NCBI GenBank assembly: GCA_023436065.1
Contig: JAEZKU010000033.1
Span: 1-63,689 of the forward strand
Direction: 5' to 3'
Length of the DNA: 63,689 nucleotides
Origin: Bacillota bacterium
GTDB taxonomy: Bacteria; Bacillota; Clostridia; Lachnospirales; Lachnospiraceae
In this document: piece after piece, positions 17,115 to 25,227 of the stretch
Position numbering within the stretch: the stretch's first letter is position 1
Layout: every line of letters begins with the position of its first letter
The notes under the pieces: model-generated
Told to the model about the DNA's origin: nothing
The model's database searches: none
The model's input: only the letters and a program-made list of their open reading frames with translations
Translations under genes and position numbers: made by a program

Positions 17115-18191
17115 ATGGAGAATTGCTGTTATCAGGGGAAAATATTGTGCACTTATGAGTTGAAGGATGCTTCCGGCTATTATTTTGAGGATAAGGTGAT
17201 CGAATGGAAGGAAGCAGCAGCCGAACGAAAACTGACCTGTGTAGAATGCGGTGCGCCGGTATATCTGGCAGCAGGGCCGATCAAGGAGCCTTATTTTGCT
17301 CATTATGATATCGAAGCCTGTGATTATGGCAGTGGTACGGAATCGGAGGAGCTGAAGAAGGGTAAGAGGCTTTTATATCTTTTACTTGGGAGAAGCTTTC
17401 CGGGAAGTGATATTCAGGCACGTTACCGTCTGGTGAACGGAATGTATGCCACCCTGTTCTGTACGGACGGGGAGCATAGAGTTGCTGTGGATTACCGACT
17501 TCAGAATACAAGCCTTGAGAAATACCGGGAAAGGGATAATTATTATCGGGATAAGGGAATACCGGTCATCTATATTCTTGGAAAGCGTCTGGATAAGAAG
17601 ACAAAGCAGCCGGACTGGTATCAGACCCTGATACAGAAGTCCATGGGTTATCTGGCTTTTCTGGATACGGAGAAGGAGACCCTGAATTTTAAGAAGAGTA
17701 TCAGCTATCGGCTTGGTAAGGAACGCAGATTTCAAAGTATCGATAGGACCTACCCGATCCGTGAGACCAGAATCGATTGGAATGGTATGCCGAGAGGCAG
17801 CTTTGATATGGAATGTATCAAGCTTGCACAGGTAATCGAACAGGAGAAGGTAAGCTATCAAAAGACGCAGGATCAGCTTAAGAGCTTTCAGATGGAGAGA
17901 AAGCTGCTTGAGGAGACGGAGCAGAAGAGGATGGAAACTTACCGTAGCAGGATGAAGCAGTTGGAGACGGAAGCCTATCGCAGGAAGCCGGATTTAGAAA
18001 AGATAGATGTACAGAGCAGTGATCAGTGTGATCATCCCTCGGAGGAGGAACTGATCGCTATGGGCTTAAATCCAAGCATTTACCAGAAATGTCTTACCAT
18101 GGTCAGAGAGGGCAATTCTCAGCTCGTAGCAGCCAAGTATCTTGAGGTGATTATCCAACGAGAGGGAAATGCTGTTAATATTGATCCTTAA
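17115..18191 (+). CDS. CoiA-like competence protein / nuclease-like protein
   Basis: The 358-residue protein resembles CoiA, a competence-induced protein linked to processing of incoming DNA. The N-terminus holds a zinc-ribbon-like CVECGAPVYL followed by GPIKEPYFAHY, typical of CoiA. A nuclease-like middle follows (EELKKGKRLLY, a VDYRLQNTSLEKYRERDNYYRDKGIPVIYILG segment in the VRR/restriction-like style, read in parts). The C-terminal third is a charged coiled coil. No ribosome binding site stands out. Only an 81-bp gap separates it from ybaK, so the two may be co-transcribed. Whether the organism is competent cannot be told from this window. Confidence 0.7.
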   Translation: MENCCYQGKILCTYELKDASGYYFEDKVIEWKEAAAERKLTCVECGAPVYLAAGPIKEPYFAHYDIEACDYGSGTESEELKKGKRLLYLLLGRSFPGSDIQARYRLVNGMYATLFCTDGEHRVAVDYRLQNTSLEKYRERDNYYRDKGIPVIYILGKRLDKKTKQPDWYQTLIQKSMGYLAFLDTEKETLNFKKSISYRLGKERRFQSIDRTYPIRETRIDWNGMPRGSFDMECIKLAQVIEQEKVSYQKTQDQLKSFQMERKLLEETEQKRMETYRSRMKQLETEAYRRKPDLEKIDVQSSDQCDHPSEEELIAMGLNPSIYQKCLTMVREGNSQLVAAKYLEVIIQREGNAVNIDP

Positions 18192-18272
18192 GATATCAAT
18201 CCTATAAATATCAACGACAGAATGGTTTATACAACCTGATATACAATATTATTTACAGAAAGAGGGTTCACT

Positions 18273-18743
18273 ATGGCTATCGATAAGGTTAGAAAGTACT
18301 TAAGCAAATGGGGAAGGGATCAGGATATTCTTGAGTTTGATACATCCAGCGCGACAGTGGAGCTGGCAGCCAAAGCTTTGGGTGTAGAGCCCGGAAGGAT
18401 TGCCAAGACCTTGTCCTTTCAGGCGGAGGAGGGAGCAATGCTATTGATCGCGGCGGGAGATGCCCGAATTGATAACGGTAAATTTAAGGCGGAATTCAAT
18501 AGAAAAGCGAAGATGTTAACGCCTGAGGAGGTACTCCATTATACCGGACATGCAGTCGGCGGCGTCTGCCCCTTTGGTCTGGAGCAGAAGCTGCCGGTCT
18601 ATGCTGATATATCCATGAAGAGATTTGAGACAATTTATCCTGCCTGTGGCAGCAGTAATTCTGCAATCGAACTGACCTGTGAGGAACTACAGGAATATGC
18701 AGACTGTACTGCCTGGGTGGATGTCTGTAAGGATTGGGAATGA
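18273..18743 (+). CDS. ybaK: YbaK/EbsC family aminoacyl-tRNA deacylase
   Basis: Hydrolyses mischarged aminoacyl-tRNA (in characterised members Cys-tRNA(Pro)) in the cytoplasm. The 156-residue protein has the family features: AKTLSFQ near residue 45, the GDARIDNGKFK segment, the VGGVCPFGL block with the editing-pocket Gly/Cys, and SSNSAIELT near the C-terminus. An AGAAAGAGG ribosome binding site precedes ATG 18273. It is the intact parent of the truncated copy at 16061-16215. Confidence 0.9.
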   Translation: MAIDKVRKYLSKWGRDQDILEFDTSSATVELAAKALGVEPGRIAKTLSFQAEEGAMLLIAAGDARIDNGKFKAEFNRKAKMLTPEEVLHYTGHAVGGVCPFGLEQKLPVYADISMKRFETIYPACGSSNSAIELTCEELQEYADCTAWVDVCKDWE

Positions 18744-18749
18744 CTATAG

Positions 18750-19862
18750 TTAGTAAATTTCTTTCTCAGCCAGCTTATAATCAGCGATGGATAGCTTTCT
18801 GATAATATCAATATCATAAGGGCATTTTGGCATACAGATACCGCATCCTGTGCATCGGTCTGCCTTCACCTCCAGGGCGGAATATCGTTTCATGGCCATG
18901 TCTTTGTTACCAAACCAGAAGCGTAACCGTTCTTTGAGAGCATAATCAGAGGCGTTGGGTACTGTGCCATCCGCCATCTGGCGATCAAAATAACCTTCAT
19001 ATCGGAATATCTCGGTGATGGGGACTCCTTCAGGACAAGGAAGACAGCGCCCGCATTGTCGGCACACATAAGTCCCTAGTTCAGGGGCTTTTTCATATAG
19101 TTCATCCATCTCCTTGTTTGTCATAGGAGTAAACTGCTTAGCATAGCTTAAATCGGCTTCCAGTATCTCACGGTTGTTGATCCCCGCGACGACAATGGAT
19201 ACCGGTTGGCTGAATGCATAACGGAAGGCAGTCTCAGCAGAACGCCACAATAAACCATCGCCCACAGGCTTCATTAAAATGACGGCAGTATTATGTAATT
19301 GGGCCAGAGGCAGTAGTTCTGACTGTATTTCGGGAAAGTTAAAATGATCATAATAGTTGATGGTAGTCATGACAGCATCAAAAGGAAATTCCTTGAGTGC
19401 TCTGATCAGTACATCCGGCTGACCATGCATGGAGATACCGATATGTTTAATCTTACCTTCCTTTTTGGCCTGTAGAGCTCCCTCGATTGCTCCCCCTGGG
19501 GATAGGATCTGATCCAGCTCCTCCATTGTACCGACAGCGTGCATTATAAATAAATCCACATAATCTGTTCTTAAATTCTCTAAGCTCTGATCAAGTGACT
19601 TCAGACATTTATCCTTCGTTCTCTCACCTGTCTTCGTTGCCAGAATATATTCACTTCTTCTGCCAGACACGCAACGTCCGATTTTTCGCTCGGACTCACC
19701 GTTCCCATAGCTTGCAGCCGTTTCGATATAGTTACCGCCTGCATCCAGATAGCGGTTTAATAAGTAATCGGCTTCGGCAACCGGTATTTCTAATAAATGA
19801 AAACCGCCAAAGCCTAAAATTGTAGTATCTAAACCAGTATTACCAAATGCTCTTTTTTCCAT
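18750..19862 (-). CDS. Aldo/keto reductase with C-terminal 4Fe-4S ferredoxin domain
   Basis: Oxidoreductase of about 370 residues. Residues 1-270 form the aldo/keto reductase barrel (GNTGLDTTILGFGG, the YGNGESERKIG block with its Tyr, ATKTGER, DLFIMHAVG). The C-terminal 100 residues carry Cys clusters CRQCGRCLPCPEG and CTGCGICMPKCPYDID, the latter a classic [4Fe-4S] motif. This fusion is common in anaerobic Firmicutes, and the substrate is not known. Start ATG 19862 follows AAAGGAGGGG; a longer in-frame extension to 19943 lacks a ribosome binding site. It converges with ybaK, with only 6 bp between the stop codons. Confidence 0.88.
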   Translation of the reverse strand: MEKRAFGNTGLDTTILGFGGFHLLEIPVAEADYLLNRYLDAGGNYIETAASYGNGESERKIGRCVSGRRSEYILATKTGERTKDKCLKSLDQSLENLRTDYVDLFIMHAVGTMEELDQILSPGGAIEGALQAKKEGKIKHIGISMHGQPDVLIRALKEFPFDAVMTTINYYDHFNFPEIQSELLPLAQLHNTAVILMKPVGDGLLWRSAETAFRYAFSQPVSIVVAGINNREILEADLSYAKQFTPMTNKEMDELYEKAPELGTYVCRQCGRCLPCPEGVPITEIFRYEGYFDRQMADGTVPNASDYALKERLRFWFGNKDMAMKRYSALEVKADRCTGCGICMPKCPYDIDIIRKLSIADYKLAEKEIY

Positions 19863-20102
19863 GGCCCCTCCTTTGAGTTCACAGACATTATGACACCGGA
19901 ATGCTACTATTAAAAGGATAGCATATTCGATAAGGTAGTTCAAGAAAGAAACCGGGTCCTTTCAATTTTACATAGAATGTGGTGCTATTTTTCTGATAAA
20001 GGATGTTTCATATTAGTATTACTTGAAGGTATTCCCATATGTCGGATATGTGATTTGTTTATGTATATCCTAAACTGTTTTTGCTAAAAAGGAGATTATT
20101 TT

Positions 20103-20225
20103 ATGCCTTTTCAAATCGTTCATAATGATATTACAAAGATGCAAACCGATGCTATTGTAAATGCTGCGAATTCTCACCTTAAGCAAGGTGGTGGAGTGGA
20201 AGAGGATTACCAAAACAGAATTTGA
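20103..20225 (+). pseudogene. 5' fragment of a macro-domain (ADP-ribose hydrolase) gene
   Basis: The 40 codons read MPFQIVHNDITKMQTDAIV, NAANSHLKQGGGV and then unrelated residues. This is the start of a macro domain, whose DAIVNAAN and GGGV blocks contact ADP-ribose. A normal AAGGAG ribosome binding site precedes the ATG. The homology stops after GGGV, and the rest of the usual 160-residue domain is absent. After the break an open frame (20206-20268, ITKTEFEHRFQAIPLHDKTK then stop) looks like the C-terminal tail of another gene, as if a deletion joined two genes. Confidence 0.8.
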
Positions 20226-20280
20226 ACACCGCTTCCAGGCTATTCCATTACATGATAAAACTAAGTAAAAGCTAAATCTT

Positions 20281-20334
20281 CGCCCTGCAAGGATGCTATG
20301 ATAATTCATAGTATCCTTGCAGGGCGGTATTTTA
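20281..20334 (+). terminator. Long hairpin terminator
   Basis: A 21-bp stem with one G-T pair (20281-20301 with 20306-20326) and a TAAT loop is followed by T-rich sequence. It lies between the macro-domain remnant and the convergent flavin reductase and may serve both. Confidence 0.8.
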
Positions 20335-20345
20335 TTGTAATGACA

Positions 20346-20858
20346 CTATCTGGTTGCCTGCAAAACCTTGGTGATCTCTGCAATATACAGAATATGATAG
20401 TCCTTACCGGGATACCAGGTGTTATTCAGCTTCTCATCGAGAATGGCTTCCTCCTGCATGGGCTGACGGAACAATTTCCTACAGATCAGAACATTGGAGG
20501 CTTCACCGAAATACGGCGTCCCGTCTAAGTAGGCAAGAGTAAGACCTGATTTACTGATCTTATCCTCGTTTCGACCGGATACAGTACCCAGATAGTTCAA
20601 AGCAGGCCGATATTCTTTATCGAGAAAGCTTAATGAAAAGGTCTCTTCCTGATCGAGAAATTCTTTGGTATAACGCTGCGGACGAACCACGATATAAGCT
20701 ACATTTTTGCCATACATCACACCAAGGCCACCCCAGGAAGCAGTCATCGTATTTGCCTTTTCTTCATTGCCTGCGGTAATTAGCATCCATTCCTTGCCAA
20801 TCAGCTGGAAGGGATTTTTTCGAAGTACCTCAGGTAAAATCTCTTTAAAATGATTCAT
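20346..20858 (-). CDS. Flavin reductase family protein
   Basis: The 170-residue protein belongs to the FMN-binding split-barrel flavin reductase family. These reduce or bind FMN, often to supply partner oxygenases or as NAD(P)H:flavin enzymes. It shows the TMTASWGGLGVMYGK region that cradles the flavin, RPQRYTKEF, and SGRNEDKISKSGL, typical of the family. GAGGAAAG lies before ATG 20858. It is the only gene in its unit, and the natural acceptor is unknown. Confidence 0.85.
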   Translation of the reverse strand: MNHFKEILPEVLRKNPFQLIGKEWMLITAGNEEKANTMTASWGGLGVMYGKNVAYIVVRPQRYTKEFLDQEETFSLSFLDKEYRPALNYLGTVSGRNEDKISKSGLTLAYLDGTPYFGEASNVLICRKLFRQPMQEEAILDEKLNNTWYPGKDYHILYIAEITKVLQATR

Positions 20859-21074
20859 ATCTTTCCTCTTTTCTGTCTTTTATGACTTTTTTACAGGAAA
20901 CGATTTCCTATCACCTTTTGCGAATGATATTATCAATTTTTGACATTCGACTTACGGTTATTAGTATTATACGATAGGACATGCATTCATGCAACGTCGT
21001 GTCGAAGATTTCACCATCCAAAGCCCCCGGCATATATTAATTACAAAGCTTTGATGAGTCAAAGGATGTTGTAT

Positions 21075-22358
21075 ATGACGATACACACAGTGCAAGCCGG
21101 TGATACTCTGGATTCCATCGCTAGACAATATGGAATTTCCCGTGAGCTTATTATAACAGAAAATGAACTACCGAATCCGGATCGTCTTCTGGTAGGGCAA
21201 AATATTGGAATACGTATACCTGAAACCACCCATACAGTCGTACAGGGAGATACACTGACATCCGTTGCCGAACAATACAATACTACAGTTACCAGCCTGT
21301 ATCAGCATAATCCAAGGGTTGCAGTCACAAGAACTCTGACTCCCGGACAGCTTCTGGTAATTAGCTATGCTGATGAGGAGCCGATAGATACAGTGATTAT
21401 CAATGGGTTTGCATACCCCTTTATTGAGGAGGATGTGCTGAGACAGACCCTGCCTTTTCTGACGTTCCTTTATATCTTTACTTATGGCTTCACTTCGAAT
21501 GGAGAATTGGTACCCATTGAGGATGAAGAGGTAATTGCCATAGGCGAAGAATATAATGTGTCACCGGTTATGATGCTGGCTCCTATGACTGCTGACGGAA
21601 ATTTTGATACTGACGTTGCTCATCAGTTATTTGCCAATCCGGCAGGACAGACAACTCTGATTAATAATATCGTTGATAATATGAAGGCGAAGGGATATGT
21701 CGGACTGGACATTGACTTTGAATTTGTACTGCCGGAGGACCGACAAGGCTTTATCGATTTCATTACAGCAGTTCATACAAGACTATCTGCAGAAGGTTAT
21801 TTTGTATCAGTGAACCTGGCTCCAAAGATCTCCGGAACCATGACTGGTCTACTGTATGAGGCACATGATTATCCGGCAATCGGGGCTATTGCGGACAGAG
21901 TTATGCTGATGACGTATGAATGGGGGTACACCTATGGGCCACCTATGGCCACTGCTCCGGTCAATAATGTACGGAGAGTGTTGGAATATGGAGTGTCAGT
22001 GATTGATCCGGATAAGATCATTCAGGGACTTCCTAACTATGCTTATGATTGGCCGTTGCCCTTCGTGAAAGGAGAAACTGCAGCAGAGAACATCACCAAT
22101 CAGGAAGCGATCACCAGAGGGGTTGAATTCGGAGTTACAATTCAATTTGATCCGACTGCACAATGTCCTTTCTATTACTACACGACTGCGGAGGGTGTTC
22201 AGCATGTTGTGTGGTTTGACGATGTCAAAAGCATGTCGGCTAAGATTGCATTAATTACGGAGTTTGGCTTGGCCGGAGGGGGAATCTGGCAGATTATGAA
22301 TTATTTCCCCGGATTATGGATGGTAGTTGATTCCAGGTTTACGATTATTAAAGTGTAA
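21075..22358 (+). CDS. LysM-GH18 peptidoglycan/cortex hydrolase (SleL/YaaH-like)
   Basis: The 427-residue protein has two LysM repeats (HTVQAGDTLDSIA near residue 4 and HTVVQGDTLTSVA near 53) that bind peptidoglycan, then a GH18 domain with the catalytic DxxDxDxE block GLDIDFE near residue 210 and a WQIMNYFP strand near the end. Members such as SleL and YaaH act in spore cortex breakdown and sit in the spore. No signal peptide is present, as in those proteins. ATG 21075 is chosen for AAAGGA 8 nt upstream; the longer frame from 20940 has no ribosome binding site and no conserved residues. It supports a spore-forming host. Confidence 0.88.
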   Translation: MTIHTVQAGDTLDSIARQYGISRELIITENELPNPDRLLVGQNIGIRIPETTHTVVQGDTLTSVAEQYNTTVTSLYQHNPRVAVTRTLTPGQLLVISYADEEPIDTVIINGFAYPFIEEDVLRQTLPFLTFLYIFTYGFTSNGELVPIEDEEVIAIGEEYNVSPVMMLAPMTADGNFDTDVAHQLFANPAGQTTLINNIVDNMKAKGYVGLDIDFEFVLPEDRQGFIDFITAVHTRLSAEGYFVSVNLAPKISGTMTGLLYEAHDYPAIGAIADRVMLMTYEWGYTYGPPMATAPVNNVRRVLEYGVSVIDPDKIIQGLPNYAYDWPLPFVKGETAAENITNQEAITRGVEFGVTIQFDPTAQCPFYYYTTAEGVQHVVWFDDVKSMSAKIALITEFGLAGGGIWQIMNYFPGLWMVVDSRFTIIKV

Positions 22359-22512
22359 ATTATGCCATAATAATTTAGTATAGAAGAACACCCCTGAATC
22401 GAAAAAGAGAGCAATTCTAAATTGGATATTCCTTCTTTCTTGTTTACAAAGAAACACCTAAAGCGTATAATGCATATATGTTCCGCATTTTATCACATTA
22501 AGGGGATACAGG

Positions 22513-23040
22513 ATGAGCAGGAAAATTCTGAAAGAAATAAGCAGCTGGATATTGGTCTTTGTCATTGCCTTCGCGTTAGCAACCCTAATCAATAAGATCG
22601 TTATTTTGAAGGTAGAGGTTCCCTCGGGTTCCATGGAGAATACCATAATGATCGGAGACAGAGTATTTACTTTTCGATTAGCCTATCTGGTCAGCGACCC
22701 GAAGAGGGGAGATGTTATTGTATTTCCTTATCCGGATGATGAAGAGGTGGATTATATCAAGAGAATAATCGGTCTTCCGGGAGAGACGATAGAAGGTAAG
22801 GATGGTATTGTTTACATCGACGGTAAGCCATTGACTGAACCTTATGCGAAGGAAGAAATCGATAGTGATTTCGGACCTTATATCGTGCCGAAGGACAGCT
22901 ACTTTATGATGGGAGATAATCGCAATAACTCAGAGGATTCAAGGTATTGGGAACATAAATTTGTATCAAAGGATAAGATTAAAGGAAAGGCTGTTGTCAA
23001 ATATCCTAATCTGTTCTGGTTCGGTACAGTACATTATTAG
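22513..23040 (+). CDS. lepB: Signal peptidase I
   Basis: Cleaves Sec signal peptides outside the membrane through a Ser/Lys dyad. The 175-residue protein has one N-terminal transmembrane anchor (about 12-30). The Ser motif PSGSMENT puts the nucleophile near residue 40, the Lys lies in YIKRIIGLPGE (about residue 82), and MMGDNRNNSEDSRYW closes the box. AGGGGATACAGG precedes ATG 22513. The next gene is a second, closely similar signal peptidase after 20 bp, so the pair is an operon produced by tandem duplication. Confidence 0.94.
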   Translation: MSRKILKEISSWILVFVIAFALATLINKIVILKVEVPSGSMENTIMIGDRVFTFRLAYLVSDPKRGDVIVFPYPDDEEVDYIKRIIGLPGETIEGKDGIVYIDGKPLTEPYAKEEIDSDFGPYIVPKDSYFMMGDNRNNSEDSRYWEHKFVSKDKIKGKAVVKYPNLFWFGTVHY

Positions 23041-23060
23041 CGAACTTAAGGGAGAGAACA

Positions 23061-23591
23061 ATGAATAAGAAAGTACTAAAAGAGCTTTTGAGCGGGGTAA
23101 TCATCATTGTCGTTGCTTTTGCACTGGCATTTTTAACTAATAGGTTTTTAATCTTAAAAATCAGTTCACCGACACCCTCCATGGAAAATACATTTCTGGT
23201 AGGGGAGAATGTGTTGACCTATCGTCTGGCGTATGTATTCTCTGAACCGGAGCGTGGGGATATCGTAGTATTCCCGAATCCGGATGATGAATCAGAGGAC
23301 TATATTAAACGCATCATTGGTCTTCCGGGAGAAGTGATTGAGGGGATTGACGGAGTTGTTTATATCAATGGGGAACCATTACCGGAGAACTATCTGAAGG
23401 AACCTATGGAGAAGGAGGATTTCGGACCTTATGAAATACCGTCAGACTGTTATTTCATGATGGGAGATAACCGAAACGATTCGCTGGATGCTAGGTTCTG
23501 GGAACATAAATTTGTAGAAGGCGATAAGATCAAGAGTAAGGCAATCTTTAAATATCCGGATTTCAAATGGTTTAAAAAAGTAGAGTATTAG
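23061..23591 (+). CDS. lepB: Second signal peptidase I (tandem paralogue)
   Basis: The 176-residue paralogue of the preceding gene has the same architecture: N-terminal anchor, Ser in TPSMENTFL, Lys in YIKRIIGLPGE, MMGDNRNDSLDARFW. The residues around Ser differ (TPSM against SGSM in the first copy), which may alter the substrate range (inference). A GGGAGAG site precedes ATG 23061. The pair ends at the terminator 23622-23647. Confidence 0.93.
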   Translation: MNKKVLKELLSGVIIIVVAFALAFLTNRFLILKISSPTPSMENTFLVGENVLTYRLAYVFSEPERGDIVVFPNPDDESEDYIKRIIGLPGEVIEGIDGVVYINGEPLPENYLKEPMEKEDFGPYEIPSDCYFMMGDNRNDSLDARFWEHKFVEGDKIKSKAIFKYPDFKWFKKVEY

Positions 23592-23621
23592 TGTTTGAAC
23601 CTAAGAAAGCTCTTAGAACAA

Positions 23622-23647
23622 AAAGCGGGGAGAGGACTCCCCGCTTT
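23622..23647 (+). terminator. Terminator after the signal peptidases
   Basis: An 11-bp stem AAAGCGGGGAG (23622-23632) / CTCCCCGCTTT (23637-23647) with a tetraloop. A and T runs flank it, so it may also end the convergent hydrogenase transcript. Confidence 0.85.
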
Positions 23648-23705
23648 ACTTCTTTCTGGATGTGCATGCATTAATAGGAAGATGGCAGCGTTCAGTTACC
23701 CTTGT

Positions 23706-25133
23706 TTAGTTATCATAAGGTGCGATCGCACTTAAAATGGTCTTCTCCAAAGCTTCCCGGCCATAGCTGTCAACCTCATTCTTGTTACGTTCTCCGTGGG
23801 TCAGACAACCCGCGCCCCCGATACAGCCTCCGACGCAGGCCATTCCTTCGATGAAATTATTCGGAAGTACATTCTTTGAAGCCTTCAATAACGCTGTCCT
23901 GCATGCTTCAATCCCATCACAGGCAATCGGTTTGAATTCAAAATCCGTGACCTGCTTTTCGGTCAATGCTTCCTTAACTGCCTCTGTAAGTCCACCGCTT
24001 CTGGCGAAGATTCTGCCATAATAGGATGCATTGTCCAGTAGCTCTTCAGGGAGTGTCTCCAGAGCGATATCCCGACTGTCAAAAAGAGCCTGAAGCTCCT
24101 CAAAGGTAATGACACTATCGATATAGGGTGCAACCTCGGGACGGTTAAGCTCCATCTTCTTGGCAGTACAAGGCCCCATGAATACTATTCTCGCTTCCGG
24201 ATCGGATTTCTTAATATACTTTGCTATCGTCGCCATCGGAGAGAGATTATGAGAGATATGAGGAGCTAATGTGGGAAACTGCTTTTTGACATAGTCCACA
24301 AAAGCAGGACAGCATGAGCTTGTCAGGAAGCCTTTCTCTATCAATTCCTCAGCCTCAGCACTTGCTACCATATCTGCACCAAGAGCAGCCTCGATTACAG
24401 CATGAAAGCCGAGCCTTTTGATACCGCTGACCACTTGGCCGAGATTTGCATAACTGAACTGACCGGCGATGGAGGGTGCTACTACAGCATATAGCTTATA
24501 ACTCCTGTTCCGGTTGCTGTTCTTGATCAGATCCACGACATCTACGATATAGGATTTATCCATAATTGCTCCGAAGGGGCACTGATAGACACAGGCACCA
24601 CAGGAGATGCACTTTTTGTTATCAATCAAGGCCTTTTTGTCCTCATCCATACTGATTGCCTTAACCTTGCAGGCATTCTGGCATGGGCGCTTATAATTCA
24701 TGATGGCACTGAAGGGACAGACGGAAGCGCATTTGCCGCATTCCACACATTTTTCCTTATCAATGATGGCCTTCTGGTTTTGATCAAAGGAAATGGCACC
24801 TAGCTTACATACACTTTCACATCGGTGCGCAATGCATCCGCGGCAGGCGTTCGATACCTCGTAACCTCCTACAGGACATTCATCGCAGGCAATATCGAGT
24901 ACCTCAATGACATTGGGATTCTCACTGTTACCACCCATAGCCAGGTTGATTCGTTCTCCTACAATGGCTCTTTCCTTATAGATACAGCATCGCATCGTAG
25001 CCTTGGAGCCTTCCACAATCTTCTGAGGAATACTGTAAACTGCATGATGCAAATCGTTCTCGAATGCACTTTTAGCCACTTCAAGAAGTACACTGTACTT
25101 TAGATGCTGGACTTTAGTATCAAATTTTCTCAT
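23706..25133 (-). CDS. [FeFe]-hydrogenase with two [4Fe-4S] ferredoxin domains (Group B-like)
   Basis: Predicted cytoplasmic hydrogenase of 475 residues that makes or oxidises H2 at the H-cluster. Residues 1-115 include extra Cys clusters (CDECPVGG, CRGCIAHRCESVC). Ferredoxin motifs follow: CVECGKCASVCPF and CISCGACVYQCPF. The H-cluster motifs are L1 TSSCCPAF, L2 MGPCTAKKMEL and L3 MACVGGCIGGAGCL. The proton-transfer Cys and all four cluster Cys are present. L2 has Gly where typical HydA has Met, and L3 reads MACVGGC rather than MACPGGC, as I recall for Group B enzymes. It lies downstream of the sensory hydrogenase and phosphatase genes but behind a terminator (25168-25205), so expression may need readthrough. 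Confidence 0.85.
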   Translation of the reverse strand: MRKFDTKVQHLKYSVLLEVAKSAFENDLHHAVYSIPQKIVEGSKATMRCCIYKERAIVGERINLAMGGNSENPNVIEVLDIACDECPVGGYEVSNACRGCIAHRCESVCKLGAISFDQNQKAIIDKEKCVECGKCASVCPFSAIMNYKRPCQNACKVKAISMDEDKKALIDNKKCISCGACVYQCPFGAIMDKSYIVDVVDLIKNSNRNRSYKLYAVVAPSIAGQFSYANLGQVVSGIKRLGFHAVIEAALGADMVASAEAEELIEKGFLTSSCCPAFVDYVKKQFPTLAPHISHNLSPMATIAKYIKKSDPEARIVFMGPCTAKKMELNRPEVAPYIDSVITFEELQALFDSRDIALETLPEELLDNASYYGRIFARSGGLTEAVKEALTEKQVTDFEFKPIACDGIEACRTALLKASKNVLPNNFIEGMACVGGCIGGAGCLTHGERNKNEVDSYGREALEKTILSAIAPYDN

Positions 25134-25167
25134 ATTAATTCTCCATTCCAGCGCACAATTTTCTCAT

Positions 25168-25205
25168 AAAAAAGTATATGCCATGGATAACCTGCAGGCA
25201 TATAC
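25168..25205 (-). terminator. Internal terminator in front of the last hydrogenase gene
   Basis: A 9-bp stem GTATATGCC (25174-25182) / GGCATATAC (25197-25205) is followed on the minus strand by six T residues. It sits in the 94-bp gap between the phosphatase and hydrogenase genes, so it would partly uncouple them. Confidence 0.8.
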
Positions 25206-25227
25206 CTTGTGCGTATTTAATTCTGTG

